Positions 8,114 through 17,203 of a DNA stretch of 64,000 nucleotides are shown here, in pieces (position 1 is the stretch's first letter; each line of letters starts with the position of its first letter). The notes below the pieces were generated by a model. That model was not told the origin of the DNA, did no database searches, and worked only from the letters and a program-made list of their open reading frames with translations. This stretch comes from Burkholderia sp. Lineage in GTDB: Bacteria; Pseudomonadota; Gammaproteobacteria; Burkholderiales; Burkholderiaceae. The translations under genes and the position numbers were made by a program. Location: contig JAIRVP010000056.1 in assembly GCA_031253835.1 (NCBI GenBank), positions 62,001 through 126,000 of the forward strand. The letters are read 5' to 3'.

Positions 8114-8854
8114 ATGACCAAGAAATCCGCACTCGCGCTGTCGCTCGCCCTCGCCGCCGCCGTTCCCGTCGCGCTGACGCTCGCGTCGCCGGCCGCGCAC
8201 GCGCAGACCGCAAACCCGCACTTCCCCGAGCCGGCGGGCGTGCTGTCGCTGTCGTCGCAGGCCAGCGCCGACGTGCCGCAGGACATCATCCACATCACGC
8301 TGTTCTACGAGCAGCAGGCCAAGGATCCGGGCAGCCTCACCGCGCAGTTGAACCAGCGTGCCGATGCGGCGCTGTCGCAGGCGAAGGGCGTGTCGGGCGT
8401 CACCGCACACACGGGTGCGTTCTCCGTGTATCCGAGTACCGATCGCGACGGCAAGATTTCCGCGTGGCGCGGCCGTACCGAGGTCGCGCTCGAATCGCGC
8501 GATTTCGCTGCAGCGTCGAAGCTGGCGGGCCAGTTGTCGAACCTGATGCAGGTCGCGAACGTCGAGTTCTCGCTGTCGCCTGAAGCACAGCGCACGGCCG
8601 AGCAGAAGCTCACGACCGAGGCGATCAAGTCGTTCCGCGCGCGCGCGGACGAAGCCGCGAAGGCGTTCGGCTACGGCAGCTACACGATCCGCGACGTGAA
8701 TGTCGGCAGCGGCCGCAACGTGCAGCCGTACACGCGCATGATGGCGATGGCCGCGGCACCGATGGACAGCGCGAAGATGAGCGCACCGATCGCGGTCGAA
8801 GGCGGCAAGGCCACCGTGTCGGTCACCGTCAACGGCTCGGTGCAGATGAAGTAA
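8114..8854 (+). CDS. Periplasmic SIMPL domain (DUF541) protein
   Basis: This 246-residue protein starts with a signal peptide (about residues 1-32, ending AHAQT). The rest is a SIMPL/DUF541 domain, the family of E. coli YggE, an abundant periplasmic protein linked to oxidative-stress protection but of unclear biochemistry. The internal segment GYGSYTIRDVNVGSG is typical of the family. The start has a good ribosome site (AAGGAG, eight bases before the ATG). A strong bidirectional terminator follows. Confidence 0.87.
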   Translation: MTKKSALALSLALAAAVPVALTLASPAAHAQTANPHFPEPAGVLSLSSQASADVPQDIIHITLFYEQQAKDPGSLTAQLNQRADAALSQAKGVSGVTAHTGAFSVYPSTDRDGKISAWRGRTEVALESRDFAAASKLAGQLSNLMQVANVEFSLSPEAQRTAEQKLTTEAIKSFRARADEAAKAFGYGSYTIRDVNVGSGRNVQPYTRMMAMAAAPMDSAKMSAPIAVEGGKATVSVTVNGSVQMK

Positions 8855-8880
8855 CGTGCCGCACGCAGTTGTCGGAAACG

Positions 8881-8911
8881 AAAAACGCCGGCCCGAGGGC
8901 CGGCGTTTTTT
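8881..8911. terminator. Bidirectional terminator between SIMPL gene and lgt
   Basis: The sequence AAAAACGCCGGC CCGAGG GCCGGCGTTTTTT is an inverted repeat flanked by A-run and T-run. It can stop transcription from both the rightward SIMPL gene and the leftward lgt gene. Confidence 0.9.
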
Positions 8912-8965
8912 ATGTGCGTGCGCGTTGTCGATGCGCGCGTCGATTGCGCGCGCATCGAATTCGCA

Positions 8966-9856
8966 TCATGCCGCGGCGTTTGCCGCGCGGCGGCGATACG
9001 CCCAGACCATCAGTGCGACGCCCGCGAGGATCATTGGCAGCGACAGCCACTGCCCCATCGACAGGCCGAGCGCCAGCAGGCCGAGGAAGTCGTCGGGCTC
9101 GCGCGCGAACTCGACCGTGAAGCGTGCGAGGCCATAGCCGATCAGGAACAGCGCGGACACGGCGCCCATCGGCCGCGACTTGCGCGCGAAGAAGAACAGC
9201 GCGAAGAACAGCACGATGCCTTCGAGCGCGATTTCATAGAGCTGCGAAGGATGGCGCGGCAGCATCTGGTATTGCATGAACACGTCGGCGAGATGCCACT
9301 TCTCGACGAGCTCCGGATGCTTCGGCAGCCACGCCGCATCGTCGCGCATCGCGCCCGGGAACAGCATCGCCCACGGTGCGGTCGGGTCGGTCACGCGACC
9401 CCACAGTTCGCCGTTGATGAAGTTGCCGAGCCGCCCGGCCGCGAGCCCCGTCGGCACCATCGGCGCGACGAAGTCGGTGACCTGCAGCCAGTGGCGCTTG
9501 CGCTGCCACGCGAACAGCATCATCGCGAGCGTGACGCCGAGGAAGCCGCCGTGAAACGACATGCCGCCTTCCCACACCTTGAACACGTCGAGCGGATGCG
9601 AGAAATAGAAATCGGCCTTGTAGAACAGCACGTAGCCGAGCCGGCCGCCGAGCACGGTGCCGAGCACGCCGTAGAACATCATGTCGTCGATGTCCTTCGC
9701 GGTCCAGCCCTGCGCCGCGACGTGCGGCAGCTTCAGGCGGATCCGGCCGACGACGATCGCCGCGATGAAGCCGACGAGATACATGAGGCCGTACCAGCGC
9801 ACGGCCAGCGGCCCGAGATGGATCGCAACGGGGTCGAAATTCGGGTGAATGATCAT
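8966..9856 (-). CDS. lgt: Prolipoprotein diacylglyceryl transferase
   Basis: Lgt moves diacylglycerol from phosphatidylglycerol onto the lipobox cysteine of prolipoproteins at the inner membrane. The 296-residue protein has about seven membrane helices. It shows the signature GRLGNFINGELWGR at residues 141-154 and the HGGFLG motif with His102, equivalent to the important His103 of the E. coli enzyme. It is transcribed alone, converging on the SIMPL gene. Confidence 0.96.
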   Translation of the reverse strand: MIIHPNFDPVAIHLGPLAVRWYGLMYLVGFIAAIVVGRIRLKLPHVAAQGWTAKDIDDMMFYGVLGTVLGGRLGYVLFYKADFYFSHPLDVFKVWEGGMSFHGGFLGVTLAMMLFAWQRKRHWLQVTDFVAPMVPTGLAAGRLGNFINGELWGRVTDPTAPWAMLFPGAMRDDAAWLPKHPELVEKWHLADVFMQYQMLPRHPSQLYEIALEGIVLFFALFFFARKSRPMGAVSALFLIGYGLARFTVEFAREPDDFLGLLALGLSMGQWLSLPMILAGVALMVWAYRRRAANAAA

Positions 9857-9944
9857 GGGTTAGCGAAGAAGTTTTCGAATGCGGTACGGCTGTCGCACGG
9901 CGCAGCACCGCGCATTGGACGGCACCGGTGCGCCATCGTTCACG

Positions 9945-10859
9945 TCACGCGGCGAGGCCCTGCGCGCGCACGACGTCGATGAAGCCGGCCAGCACGGGGC
10001 TCACGTCGCCCGTACGCCACACGAGGCCTGTCTCGACGACCGGCGCGGGACCGGCAAGCGGCCGGTAGACCACGCCGGTGCGCCGCAGGTTACGCAGCGA
10101 TTGCGGCACCAGTGCGACGCCCATGCCGGCCGACACAAGGCTGACGATCGTCTGCATCTGGATCGCCTCCTGGCCGATGCGCGGAGTTTCCCCCGCCGCG
10201 CCGTAGCAGCCCGTAATGATGTCATAAAAGCCGGGCGCCAAACGGCGCGGAAAGATCACGAGCGGCAACGCGGCCACTTCGGCGAGATGCACGGGCGCGT
10301 CTTCGGGCGCGGCGGACGCCGCGGCCGGCATCGCGACCACCAGCGGCTCGCGCACCACGGGCAGGTACGACAGCCCGGCTGCGTGGCGCGGCGGCACCGG
10401 CGGAATGACGAGCCCCGCGTCGATGCGGCCGGCGACGAGTTCGTCGATCTGCACGTCGCTCGTCGCCTCCGCGAGCTGCAGGCGCACCTGCGGATAGCGT
10501 GCGCCGAACGCACGCAGCAGCGACGGCAGCAGCCCGTAATCGGCGGTCGACACGAACGCGAGCGACAGCGAGCCGGCCTCGCCGCGTGCGAGCCGCCGCG
10601 CGAGCGGCGGCAGCGCATCGGCCGACGCCAGCAGCCGGCGCACGTCGGGCAACAGCGCCGCACCGACCGCCGTCAGCGCCACCGAGCGCTTGGTGCGCAC
10701 GAACAGCGCGACGCCCAGCGCGTCCTCGAGCGCGCGGATCGCCTGCGACAGCGGCGGCTGCGTCATCGACAGGCGTTCGGCCGCGCGGCCGAAATGGCGC
10801 TCGTCGGCCACGGTCGTGAAATAGCGCCACTGGCGCAGGTCGGGGGTCGGATCGGCCAT
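9945..10859 (-). CDS. LysR-family regulator divergent from ilvD
   Basis: This 304-residue LysR-type regulator has an N-terminal winged HTH (about residues 8-67, with FGRAAERLSMTQPPLSQAIRALE) and an effector-binding domain behind it. The HTH wording resembles the BenM/CatM-like branch. The ATG at 10859 is preferred over an upstream in-frame codon. It is read divergently from ilvD, and the 134-base gap has AT-rich DNA around 10880-10905 that could hold its operator. A role in controlling ilvD is possible but unproven. Confidence 0.85.
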   Translation of the reverse strand: MADPTPDLRQWRYFTTVADERHFGRAAERLSMTQPPLSQAIRALEDALGVALFVRTKRSVALTAVGAALLPDVRRLLASADALPPLARRLARGEAGSLSLAFVSTADYGLLPSLLRAFGARYPQVRLQLAEATSDVQIDELVAGRIDAGLVIPPVPPRHAAGLSYLPVVREPLVVAMPAAASAAPEDAPVHLAEVAALPLVIFPRRLAPGFYDIITGCYGAAGETPRIGQEAIQMQTIVSLVSAGMGVALVPQSLRNLRRTGVVYRPLAGPAPVVETGLVWRTGDVSPVLAGFIDVVRAQGLAA

Positions 10860-10993
10860 GCTTGACTCATTCGCAAAACGACTTAATAAGCGACAAATAA
10901 TATATTGGACATCCCAATCCGGAAACTCCATTCTTGATTGATCCGAACCGGCGCGCCCTCACGAGCGACGCCCACACAACGATGGAGTCCCCC

Positions 10994-12667
10994 ATGTCGT
11001 ACAACCGTCGCTCGAAGCACATCACGCAAGGCGTGGCCCGTTCGCCGAACCGCTCGATGTATTACGCACTCGGCTACCAGAAGGACGATTTCGACAAGCC
11101 GATGGTCGGCATCGCGAACGGCCATTCGACGATCACGCCCTGCAATTCCGGCCTGCAGCGCCTGTCGGACGCGGCTGTCGACGCCGTGAAGGCGTCCGGC
11201 GCGAACCCGCAGATCTTCGGCACGCCGACGATTTCGGACGGCATGTCGATGGGCACCGAGGGGATGAAGTACTCGCTCGTATCGCGCGAGGTGATCGCCG
11301 ACTGCATCGAGACCTGCGTGCAGGGCCAGTGGATGGACGGCGTGGTGGTGGTCGGCGGCTGCGACAAGAACATGCCGGGCGGCATGATCGCGCTCGCGCG
11401 CCTGAACGTGCCGGGCATCTACGTGTACGGCGGCACGATCCGTCCCGGCCACTGGAAGGGCAAGGACCTGACGATCGTGTCGTCGTTCGAGGCCGTCGGC
11501 GAATTCACCGCGGGCCGGATGTCGCAGGAGGATTTCGAAGGGGTCGAAAAAAACGCGTGCCCGACGTCGGGCTCGTGCGGCGGCATGTACACCGCGAACA
11601 CGATGAGCTCGTCGTTCGAGGCGCTCGGGATGTCGCTGCTGTATTCGTCGACGATGGCAAACCCCGACCAGGAGAAGGTCGATTCGGCCGCCGAATCGGC
11701 GCGCGTGCTCGTCGAGGCCGTGAAGCGCGACCTGAAGCCGCGCGACATCATCACGAAGGAAGCGATCGAGAACGCGGTGTCGGTGATCATGGCGACCGGC
11801 GGCTCGACCAACGCGGTGCTGCACTATCTCGCGATCGCGCACGCGGCCGAGGTCGACTGGACGATCGACGATTTCGAGCGCATCCGCAAGCGCGTGCCGG
11901 TGATCTGCGACCTGAAGCCGTCCGGGAAATATGTCGCGACCGACCTGCACCAGGCCGGCGGGATTCCGCAGGTGCTGAAGATCCTGCTCGATGCGGGGCT
12001 GCTGCACGGCGACTGCATGACGATCACGGGCCGCACGATCGCCGACGAACTGAAGGACGTGCCGAGCGTGCCGCGCGCCGACCAGGACGTGATCTACCCG
12101 ATCGACCGCGCGCTGTACAAGGAAGGCCACCTGGCGATCCTGAAGGGCAATCTCGCGGAAGACGGCGCAGTCGCGAAGATCACCGGCCTGAAGAACCCGG
12201 TGATCACGGGCCCGGCCCGCGTGTTCGACGACGAACAGAGCGCGATGGATGCGATCCTCGGCGACCGGATCCGCGCGGGCGACATCCTCGTGCTGCGCTA
12301 TCTCGGCCCGCAGGGCGGCCCCGGCATGCCGGAAATGCTCGCGCCGACGTCCGCGATCATCGGCAAGGGGCTCGGCGAATCGGTCGGCTTCATCACGGAC
12401 GGCCGCTTCTCGGGCGGCACCTGGGGCATGGTGGTCGGCCACGTCGCGCCCGAGGCGTTCGTCGGCGGCACGATCGCGCTCGTGCAGGAGGGCGACTCGA
12501 TCACGATCGACGCGCACCGGCTGCTGCTGGAGCTGAATGTCGACGATGCGGAGCTCGCGCGCCGCCGCGCCGCGTGGCAACAGCCGGCGCCGCGGTACAC
12601 GCGCGGCGTGCTCGCGAAATTCGCGGCGCTCGCGCGGCCGGCGAACAAGGGGGCTGTCACGGGTTGA
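10994..12667 (+). CDS. ilvD: Dihydroxy-acid dehydratase
   Basis: IlvD dehydrates 2,3-dihydroxy-3-methylbutanoate and its isoleucine-pathway homologue to the 2-keto acids. The 557-residue length is exactly usual. Cys50, Cys123 (GGCDKNMPGG) and Cys195 (TSGSCGG) match the three ligands of the [2Fe-2S] cluster in this family. The ATG has GGAG seven bases upstream; an open extension towards 10934 is not family-like. It stands as a single gene. Confidence 0.96.
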   Translation: MSYNRRSKHITQGVARSPNRSMYYALGYQKDDFDKPMVGIANGHSTITPCNSGLQRLSDAAVDAVKASGANPQIFGTPTISDGMSMGTEGMKYSLVSREVIADCIETCVQGQWMDGVVVVGGCDKNMPGGMIALARLNVPGIYVYGGTIRPGHWKGKDLTIVSSFEAVGEFTAGRMSQEDFEGVEKNACPTSGSCGGMYTANTMSSSFEALGMSLLYSSTMANPDQEKVDSAAESARVLVEAVKRDLKPRDIITKEAIENAVSVIMATGGSTNAVLHYLAIAHAAEVDWTIDDFERIRKRVPVICDLKPSGKYVATDLHQAGGIPQVLKILLDAGLLHGDCMTITGRTIADELKDVPSVPRADQDVIYPIDRALYKEGHLAILKGNLAEDGAVAKITGLKNPVITGPARVFDDEQSAMDAILGDRIRAGDILVLRYLGPQGGPGMPEMLAPTSAIIGKGLGESVGFITDGRFSGGTWGMVVGHVAPEAFVGGTIALVQEGDSITIDAHRLLLELNVDDAELARRRAAWQQPAPRYTRGVLAKFAALARPANKGAVTG

Positions 12668-12711
12668 GGGCGGGCCGCCGCAACATGCGGCCCCAATAAA
12701 CATGGCCGCCG

Positions 12712-12745
12712 GGGAAACGCGCAAAACGCGCTTTCCCTTTGCTTT
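12712..12745 (+). terminator. Probable terminator downstream of ilvD
   Basis: GGGAAACGCG and CGCGCTTTCCC pair with one bulge around a CAAAA loop, followed by a T-rich tail. A TATAAT-like -10 for the next gene begins right after it at 12746. Confidence 0.5.
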
Positions 12746-12794
12746 TATAATGCGCGGACCATGAAGCCGGCCGTCCCCGCCGGCGGAGAACCGC

Positions 12795-13121
12795 ATGAAA
12801 CAGACGATATTGCGCGCGCTGCTCGTGACGCTGCTGACCGGCAGTGCGGCGGCCGCGCGGGCCGACCAGGCCGACGGGCTCGCGCTGGCGCAGCGCAAGA
12901 ACTGCATGGCCTGCCACGCCGTGACCAAACCGCTGATGGGCCCGTCGTTCCGCGACATCGCCGGCAAGTACGCGGCACGCGGCGACGCCGTCGACTACCT
13001 GGCCCAATCGATCGTGAAAGGCAGCGTCGGCGTCTGGGGCAACGTGCCGATGCCCGCCAATACGCAGCTGACGAACACCGAAGCCCATACGCTCGCGCAA
13101 TGGGTACTGTCGGTGCGCTGA
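12795..13121 (+). CDS. Small periplasmic class I cytochrome c
   Basis: This 108-residue protein has a signal peptide (about residues 1-24) followed by one haem c site, C37-M-A-C40-H41. Met86 (VPMPANT) is the likely sixth ligand. The size and layout match cytochrome c551/c552-type electron carriers of the periplasm. A TATAAT hexamer lies at 12746-12751, about 40 bases before the start. The redox partners cannot be told from the surroundings. Confidence 0.9.
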   Translation: MKQTILRALLVTLLTGSAAAARADQADGLALAQRKNCMACHAVTKPLMGPSFRDIAGKYAARGDAVDYLAQSIVKGSVGVWGNVPMPANTQLTNTEAHTLAQWVLSVR

Positions 13122-13251
13122 GCCGGATGCCCGGGCGGCGCTCGCCGCTATACGCCAGGCGCCGCCGGCAGGCGGGCCTGCACCCTGACGGCCACCTCAC
13201 CGGCACTTACCGGAACCGCCCCCTCCTTTCCACCACGGATCGACCGCGCAT

Positions 13252-13998
13252 TCAGCCGGAATGACCGGCGCGGCGGCGCGCGATCTCTTCATCGACCGCG
13301 TCGCGGACCCAGTCCATGACCTCGGTTTCCAGCGCGAGCGCCACCTCGCGCGTGACCTGGCCGACGAGCCAGGCCGAATGCTCCTGCAGCGCATCGCGGC
13401 AGCGTGCCTCGATCGCGTCGCGGCCCGCTCCGGTCAGATAGGTCGTCAGCCGATTGCGCAGGCGCTCGGCGATATGCTGCGCGTCCTCCGGCGTCAGCCC
13501 CGCCGCGGCGGCGGCATCCGGCTGCACCACCGCGGCCGGCACGACGGCCTCCGGCAGCGCCGTTTCAGGCACCTGCCCGACTGCTTCATGCGCGATCGCG
13601 GCAAACACGTGCTGCGGTACGGCGTCGTCGGCCAGCGACGACCGCAGCGGCGCATTCATCGCCACCGCGTGTTCGGCGACCACGTGCTCCGCGGCGCCGG
13701 TTTCGGCCGGCGCGTCGGTCTCGCCCATCGCGGCCGCCTCGGCCGTCGCCACGTCGCCCGGCAACTCGATCGCCGGCACGTGCGGCGTCGGCACCGGCTC
13801 GACGACAACGGCTTCGGGGTCGGCCCCGGTTTTCATGGAATCACCCGGCGCAATCACGTCGGTGAGCATCGGAATCGCCGCGCTGCCCTGCGGCTGCGGC
13901 TGCGTTGCTGCAGGCGCGGACGCGCGCGCCGGCACCGGCTTGCCGGGTACCAGCACGTCGGTCAGCGTCGGGATCGAGGATGAATCGGCTTCTGTCAC
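13252..13998 (-). CDS. DUF2486-type protein with repeated TLTDV motif
   Basis: This 248-residue protein begins with GTG. The N-terminal half is low-complexity and rich in Ala, Pro, Val and Glu. It carries two copies of a short motif, IPTLTDVLVPG (residues 9-19) and IPMLTDVIAPG (42-52). The C-terminal 90 residues look helical and charged (RLRNRLTTYL, VTREVALALETEVMDWVRDAVDEE). It resembles the Burkholderiales family DUF2486, which has no known function and is typically found beside holC, as here. Confidence 0.72.
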   Translation of the reverse strand: MTEADSSSIPTLTDVLVPGKPVPARASAPAATQPQPQGSAAIPMLTDVIAPGDSMKTGADPEAVVVEPVPTPHVPAIELPGDVATAEAAAMGETDAPAETGAAEHVVAEHAVAMNAPLRSSLADDAVPQHVFAAIAHEAVGQVPETALPEAVVPAAVVQPDAAAAAGLTPEDAQHIAERLRNRLTTYLTGAGRDAIEARCRDALQEHSAWLVGQVTREVALALETEVMDWVRDAVDEEIARRRAGHSG

Positions 13999-14023
13999 GG
14001 CAACACTCCGTCGACGGTTGCGG

Positions 14024-14440
14024 CTAGCTGCCCTGCTTGTAGTTGTTCAGCGCGTATCCGCGGTCGCGGTAGAACCGGTAGCGGTCGCGGCCCGCGGCCA
14101 GCTCGTCCGGCGCGTTGCCGACCACTTCGAGCAGGCGCTCGAAGCGGGCGAACTGCGCGGGCACGGCCGCGCCGAGGTTCAGCAGCACGTGGTGATGCGG
14201 CGCGCGGTCGAGATCGGCGGCCAGCACGATCGGCGTGCCGGCTGCGTGCTCGCTGTCGACGCCGCAATGCGGGATGAAATCGAGCGGCGAGAACGTCCAG
14301 AGCTGCTCGTCGAGCGCGCGCAGGCGCGCGGGCTCGGCGAGCACGACGACCGGCTGCCCGGCCTGGTAGGCCTTGCGCAGCAGCCGGCACGCGTACGCGA
14401 GCGAATCGCCGACGTTCGAGTGGAAATCGATCCGCGTCAT
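14024..14440 (-). CDS. holC: DNA polymerase III chi subunit
   Basis: This 138-residue protein is of the chi family, which links the clamp loader (through psi) to single-stranded DNA-binding protein. Family features are the start MTRIDFHSN, the segment LLRKAYQAGQPVVVLAEP, and LWTFSPLDFIPHC, followed by a helical C-terminus with RFYRDRGY. It lies 34 bases downstream of pepA on the same strand, the usual pepA-holC order. Confidence 0.92.
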   Translation of the reverse strand: MTRIDFHSNVGDSLAYACRLLRKAYQAGQPVVVLAEPARLRALDEQLWTFSPLDFIPHCGVDSEHAAGTPIVLAADLDRAPHHHVLLNLGAAVPAQFARFERLLEVVGNAPDELAAGRDRYRFYRDRGYALNNYKQGS

Positions 14441-14474
14441 TGCCCGCGTACCCGCATCGTCGTCAGCCCCGCCA

Positions 14475-15986
14475 TCACTGGCCGGCGCGGTCGATCAGGA
14501 ACTGCGCGAGCAACGGCACCGGACGGCCCGTCGCACCCTTCGCCGCGCCACCCTTCCAGGCAGTACCCGCGATGTCGAGGTGGGCCCACGGATAGCTGTC
14601 GGTGAAGCGCGACAGGAAGCACGCGGCCGTCACGGCACCGGCCGGACGCCCGCCGATGTTCGCGAGATCCGCGAAATTCGACTTCAGCTGGTCCTGGTAC
14701 TCGTCGTCGAGCGGCATGCGCCATGCCGGGTCGCTCGCCTCGCGCGATGCGTCGAGCAGTTCGCCAGCGAGCGCGTCGTCGGTCGAGAACAGGCCGCTGT
14801 TGTGGCCGCCCAGCGCGATCACGCACGCACCCGTCAGCGTCGCGACGTCGATCACGGCCGCCGGCTTGAAGCGCTCGGCATACGTGAGCGCGTCGCACAG
14901 GATCAGGCGGCCTTCGGCGTCGGTGTTCAGCACTTCGATCGTCAGGCCCTTCATGCTGGTGACGATGTCGCCCGGCTTCGTCGCGTTGCCGCCCGGCATG
15001 TTCTCGCAGGTCGGCACGATCGCGACGACGTTGATCTTCAGGCCCATCTCGGCGACCGCACGCATCGTGCCGAGCACCGAACCGGCGCCGCACATGTCGT
15101 ACTTCATCTCGTCCATGCCCTCGCCCGGCTTCAGCGAGATGCCGCCCGTGTCGAACGTGATGCCCTTGCCGACCAGCACGACCGGCGCGGCCTTCGCGGC
15201 GGCGCCCTGGTAGTGCAGCACGATGAACTGCGGCGGCTCGACCGACGCACGCGCGACCGACAGGAACGAGCCCATCTTCAGCGCCTGGATCTGCTTGAGC
15301 CCGAGGACTTCGGCCTTCAGGCCCCAATCCTTCGCGATCTTCTTCGCGGTGTTGCCGAGGTAGGTCGGCGTGCAGACGTTGCCGGGCAGGTTGCCGAGAT
15401 CGCGGGTCAGATCCATCCCGTTCGCGAGCGCGACGGCTTGCTTGACCGCAACCTTCGCGGCCTTCTCGTCGGCCGGGTCGACGCTGAACACGACGCGCTT
15501 GAGCGTGTGCGACGCCGGTTCCGGCTTGCTCTTCATCTGCGTGAAGCGGTAGGTCTCGTTGCGGAGCGCGAGAATCGCCGCGCGCACGCCCCAGTCGGAG
15601 CTGCGCTCGTCGACCGGCAGTTGCGCGAGCGAGAACGTGACCTGGACGACCTTCGTCGCCAGCAGCGCGCGCCACGCGGCCGTCACTGCGTCGTTATAGG
15701 CTTTCTGATTGAAAGCATCCTGCTTGCCGAGACCGACGAGCAGCACGCGCGACGCACCGATGCCCGACACTTCGTGCAGGAACAGCGTCTTGCCGCGCTT
15801 GCCGTCCATGTCGCCGGCCTTCACCACGCGCGAAATCAGCCCCTTGGTGGCCGTGTCGATGTCGAGCGCCGCGCCCGAAAGCGTCTGCGCCTCGAAGATG
15901 CCGAGCACGATGCAGTCGGACTTCCCGGTCAGGAACCCCTTGGCCTCGCCTTTGCTCCAATCACAGCCTTTTATGCTAAAGTCCAT
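14475..15986 (-). CDS. pepA: Leucyl aminopeptidase (M17)
   Basis: This cytosolic two-metal aminopeptidase of 503 residues removes N-terminal leucine and other residues from peptides. In E. coli PepA it is also a DNA-binding protein. The metal site is visible as K274, D279, D297, D356 and E358, with catalytic K286 and R360 in the signature NTDAEGR. It is divergent from lptF over a 122-base gap, an arrangement common in proteobacteria. Confidence 0.96.
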   Translation of the reverse strand: MDFSIKGCDWSKGEAKGFLTGKSDCIVLGIFEAQTLSGAALDIDTATKGLISRVVKAGDMDGKRGKTLFLHEVSGIGASRVLLVGLGKQDAFNQKAYNDAVTAAWRALLATKVVQVTFSLAQLPVDERSSDWGVRAAILALRNETYRFTQMKSKPEPASHTLKRVVFSVDPADEKAAKVAVKQAVALANGMDLTRDLGNLPGNVCTPTYLGNTAKKIAKDWGLKAEVLGLKQIQALKMGSFLSVARASVEPPQFIVLHYQGAAAKAAPVVLVGKGITFDTGGISLKPGEGMDEMKYDMCGAGSVLGTMRAVAEMGLKINVVAIVPTCENMPGGNATKPGDIVTSMKGLTIEVLNTDAEGRLILCDALTYAERFKPAAVIDVATLTGACVIALGGHNSGLFSTDDALAGELLDASREASDPAWRMPLDDEYQDQLKSNFADLANIGGRPAGAVTAACFLSRFTDSYPWAHLDIAGTAWKGGAAKGATGRPVPLLAQFLIDRAGQ

Positions 15987-16108
15987 CGCGCTTGTCCTCG
16001 GATAAAATCTGGGCTAAGGATGAAAGCCGCAATTATCCGCTATTTTTCCCGTGGCGGCGCGAGCGCTCCACCACGCGTGCGCAGCCTCCCGCCCTCTTCT
16101 CATCAAGA

Positions 16109-17200
16109 ATGATCTTCGAACGCTCCCTCCAGCGCGAGCTTGCGTATACGGCTGGCGCCGTGTTCATGGTGCTGCTCACGATCATGCTCACGACGATGAT
16201 GATCCGCATCGTCGGCTACGCCGCGTCCGGCGAAATCGATCCGCGGGACGTGCTCGTGCTGATCGGCCTGACCGTGATCGGCTACCTCGCCGTGATGCTC
16301 GTCGTCACGCTGTTCGTGTCGATCCTGTTCGTGCTGACCCGGTGGTACCGGGACTCCGAAATGGTCGTGTGGCTCGCGTCGGGCGTGAGCCTCACGCGCC
16401 TCATCAAGCCGATCGGCGTGTTCGCCACGCCGATCGTCCTGCTGATCGCGTTCTTCGCGTTCGTCGGCTGGCCGTGGTCGAACCAGCAGAGCAAGATGAT
16501 CAAGGCACGCTTCCAGCAGCGCGACGAGATCTCGCTGCTCGCGCCGGGCCAGTTCCGCGAGTCGGCCGCGAACCATCGCGTGTTCTTCATCGAGAAGATG
16601 ACGCCCGACCAGAGCAAGGTGCAGAACGTGTTCGTCACGTCGACCGAGAACGGCAAGGTCAACGTCGTCGTGTCGCAGACGGGTCACACGGAAACGCGCG
16701 ACGGCAGCCGCTTCGTCGTCCTGGAAGATGGCCGCCGCTACGACGGCACGCCCGGCCAGCCGAACTTCAAGATCATGGAGTTCGAACGCTACGGCGTGAA
16801 GATCACGAGCACCCCGGTCACCAACGTACCGACCACCAACAGCACGCCGACGCCGGACCTGCTGCGCAACCCGACGCGCGACAACCTCGCGGAGTTCGCG
16901 TGGCGCGCGGGGCTGCCGCTGATCGCGATCAACCTGATGGTGCTCGGCATTCCGCTGTCGTACCAGAACCCGCGCCGCAGCCGCACGATCAACCTCGTGA
17001 TGGCCGTGCTGATCTACCTCACGTACTCGAACCTGCTGAACGTCGTGCAGGCGCAGATCGAGCAGGGCAAGATGTCGTTCGGCGTCGGCCTCGTCGGCCT
17101 GCACGCGCTCGTCGCGGCGATCGTCGCCGTGATCTTCTGGTTGCGCGTGCGCAATCGTCCGCTGTTTACACGCGCGCTGTTCGGCCGCTCGGGAGCATGA
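16109..17200 (+). CDS. lptF: LPS export ABC transporter permease LptF
   Basis: LptF is one half of the LptB2FG inner-membrane machine that extracts lipopolysaccharide and pushes it onto the LptCAD bridge. The 363-residue protein starts MIFERSLQRELAYT and has three N-terminal helices, a large periplasmic beta-jellyroll (roughly residues 120-260) and three C-terminal helices. The open frame extends upstream to 15992 without similarity, so the ATG at 16109 was chosen. The lptG start follows after three bases. Confidence 0.95.
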   Translation: MIFERSLQRELAYTAGAVFMVLLTIMLTTMMIRIVGYAASGEIDPRDVLVLIGLTVIGYLAVMLVVTLFVSILFVLTRWYRDSEMVVWLASGVSLTRLIKPIGVFATPIVLLIAFFAFVGWPWSNQQSKMIKARFQQRDEISLLAPGQFRESAANHRVFFIEKMTPDQSKVQNVFVTSTENGKVNVVVSQTGHTETRDGSRFVVLEDGRRYDGTPGQPNFKIMEFERYGVKITSTPVTNVPTTNSTPTPDLLRNPTRDNLAEFAWRAGLPLIAINLMVLGIPLSYQNPRRSRTINLVMAVLIYLTYSNLLNVVQAQIEQGKMSFGVGLVGLHALVAAIVAVIFWLRVRNRPLFTRALFGRSGA

Positions 17201-17203
17201 TCG

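Noticed and set aside
10883..12967. Long minus-strand open frame opposite ilvD
   Set aside because: The plus strand encodes a full-length IlvD with all cluster cysteines; the antisense translation is low-complexity.
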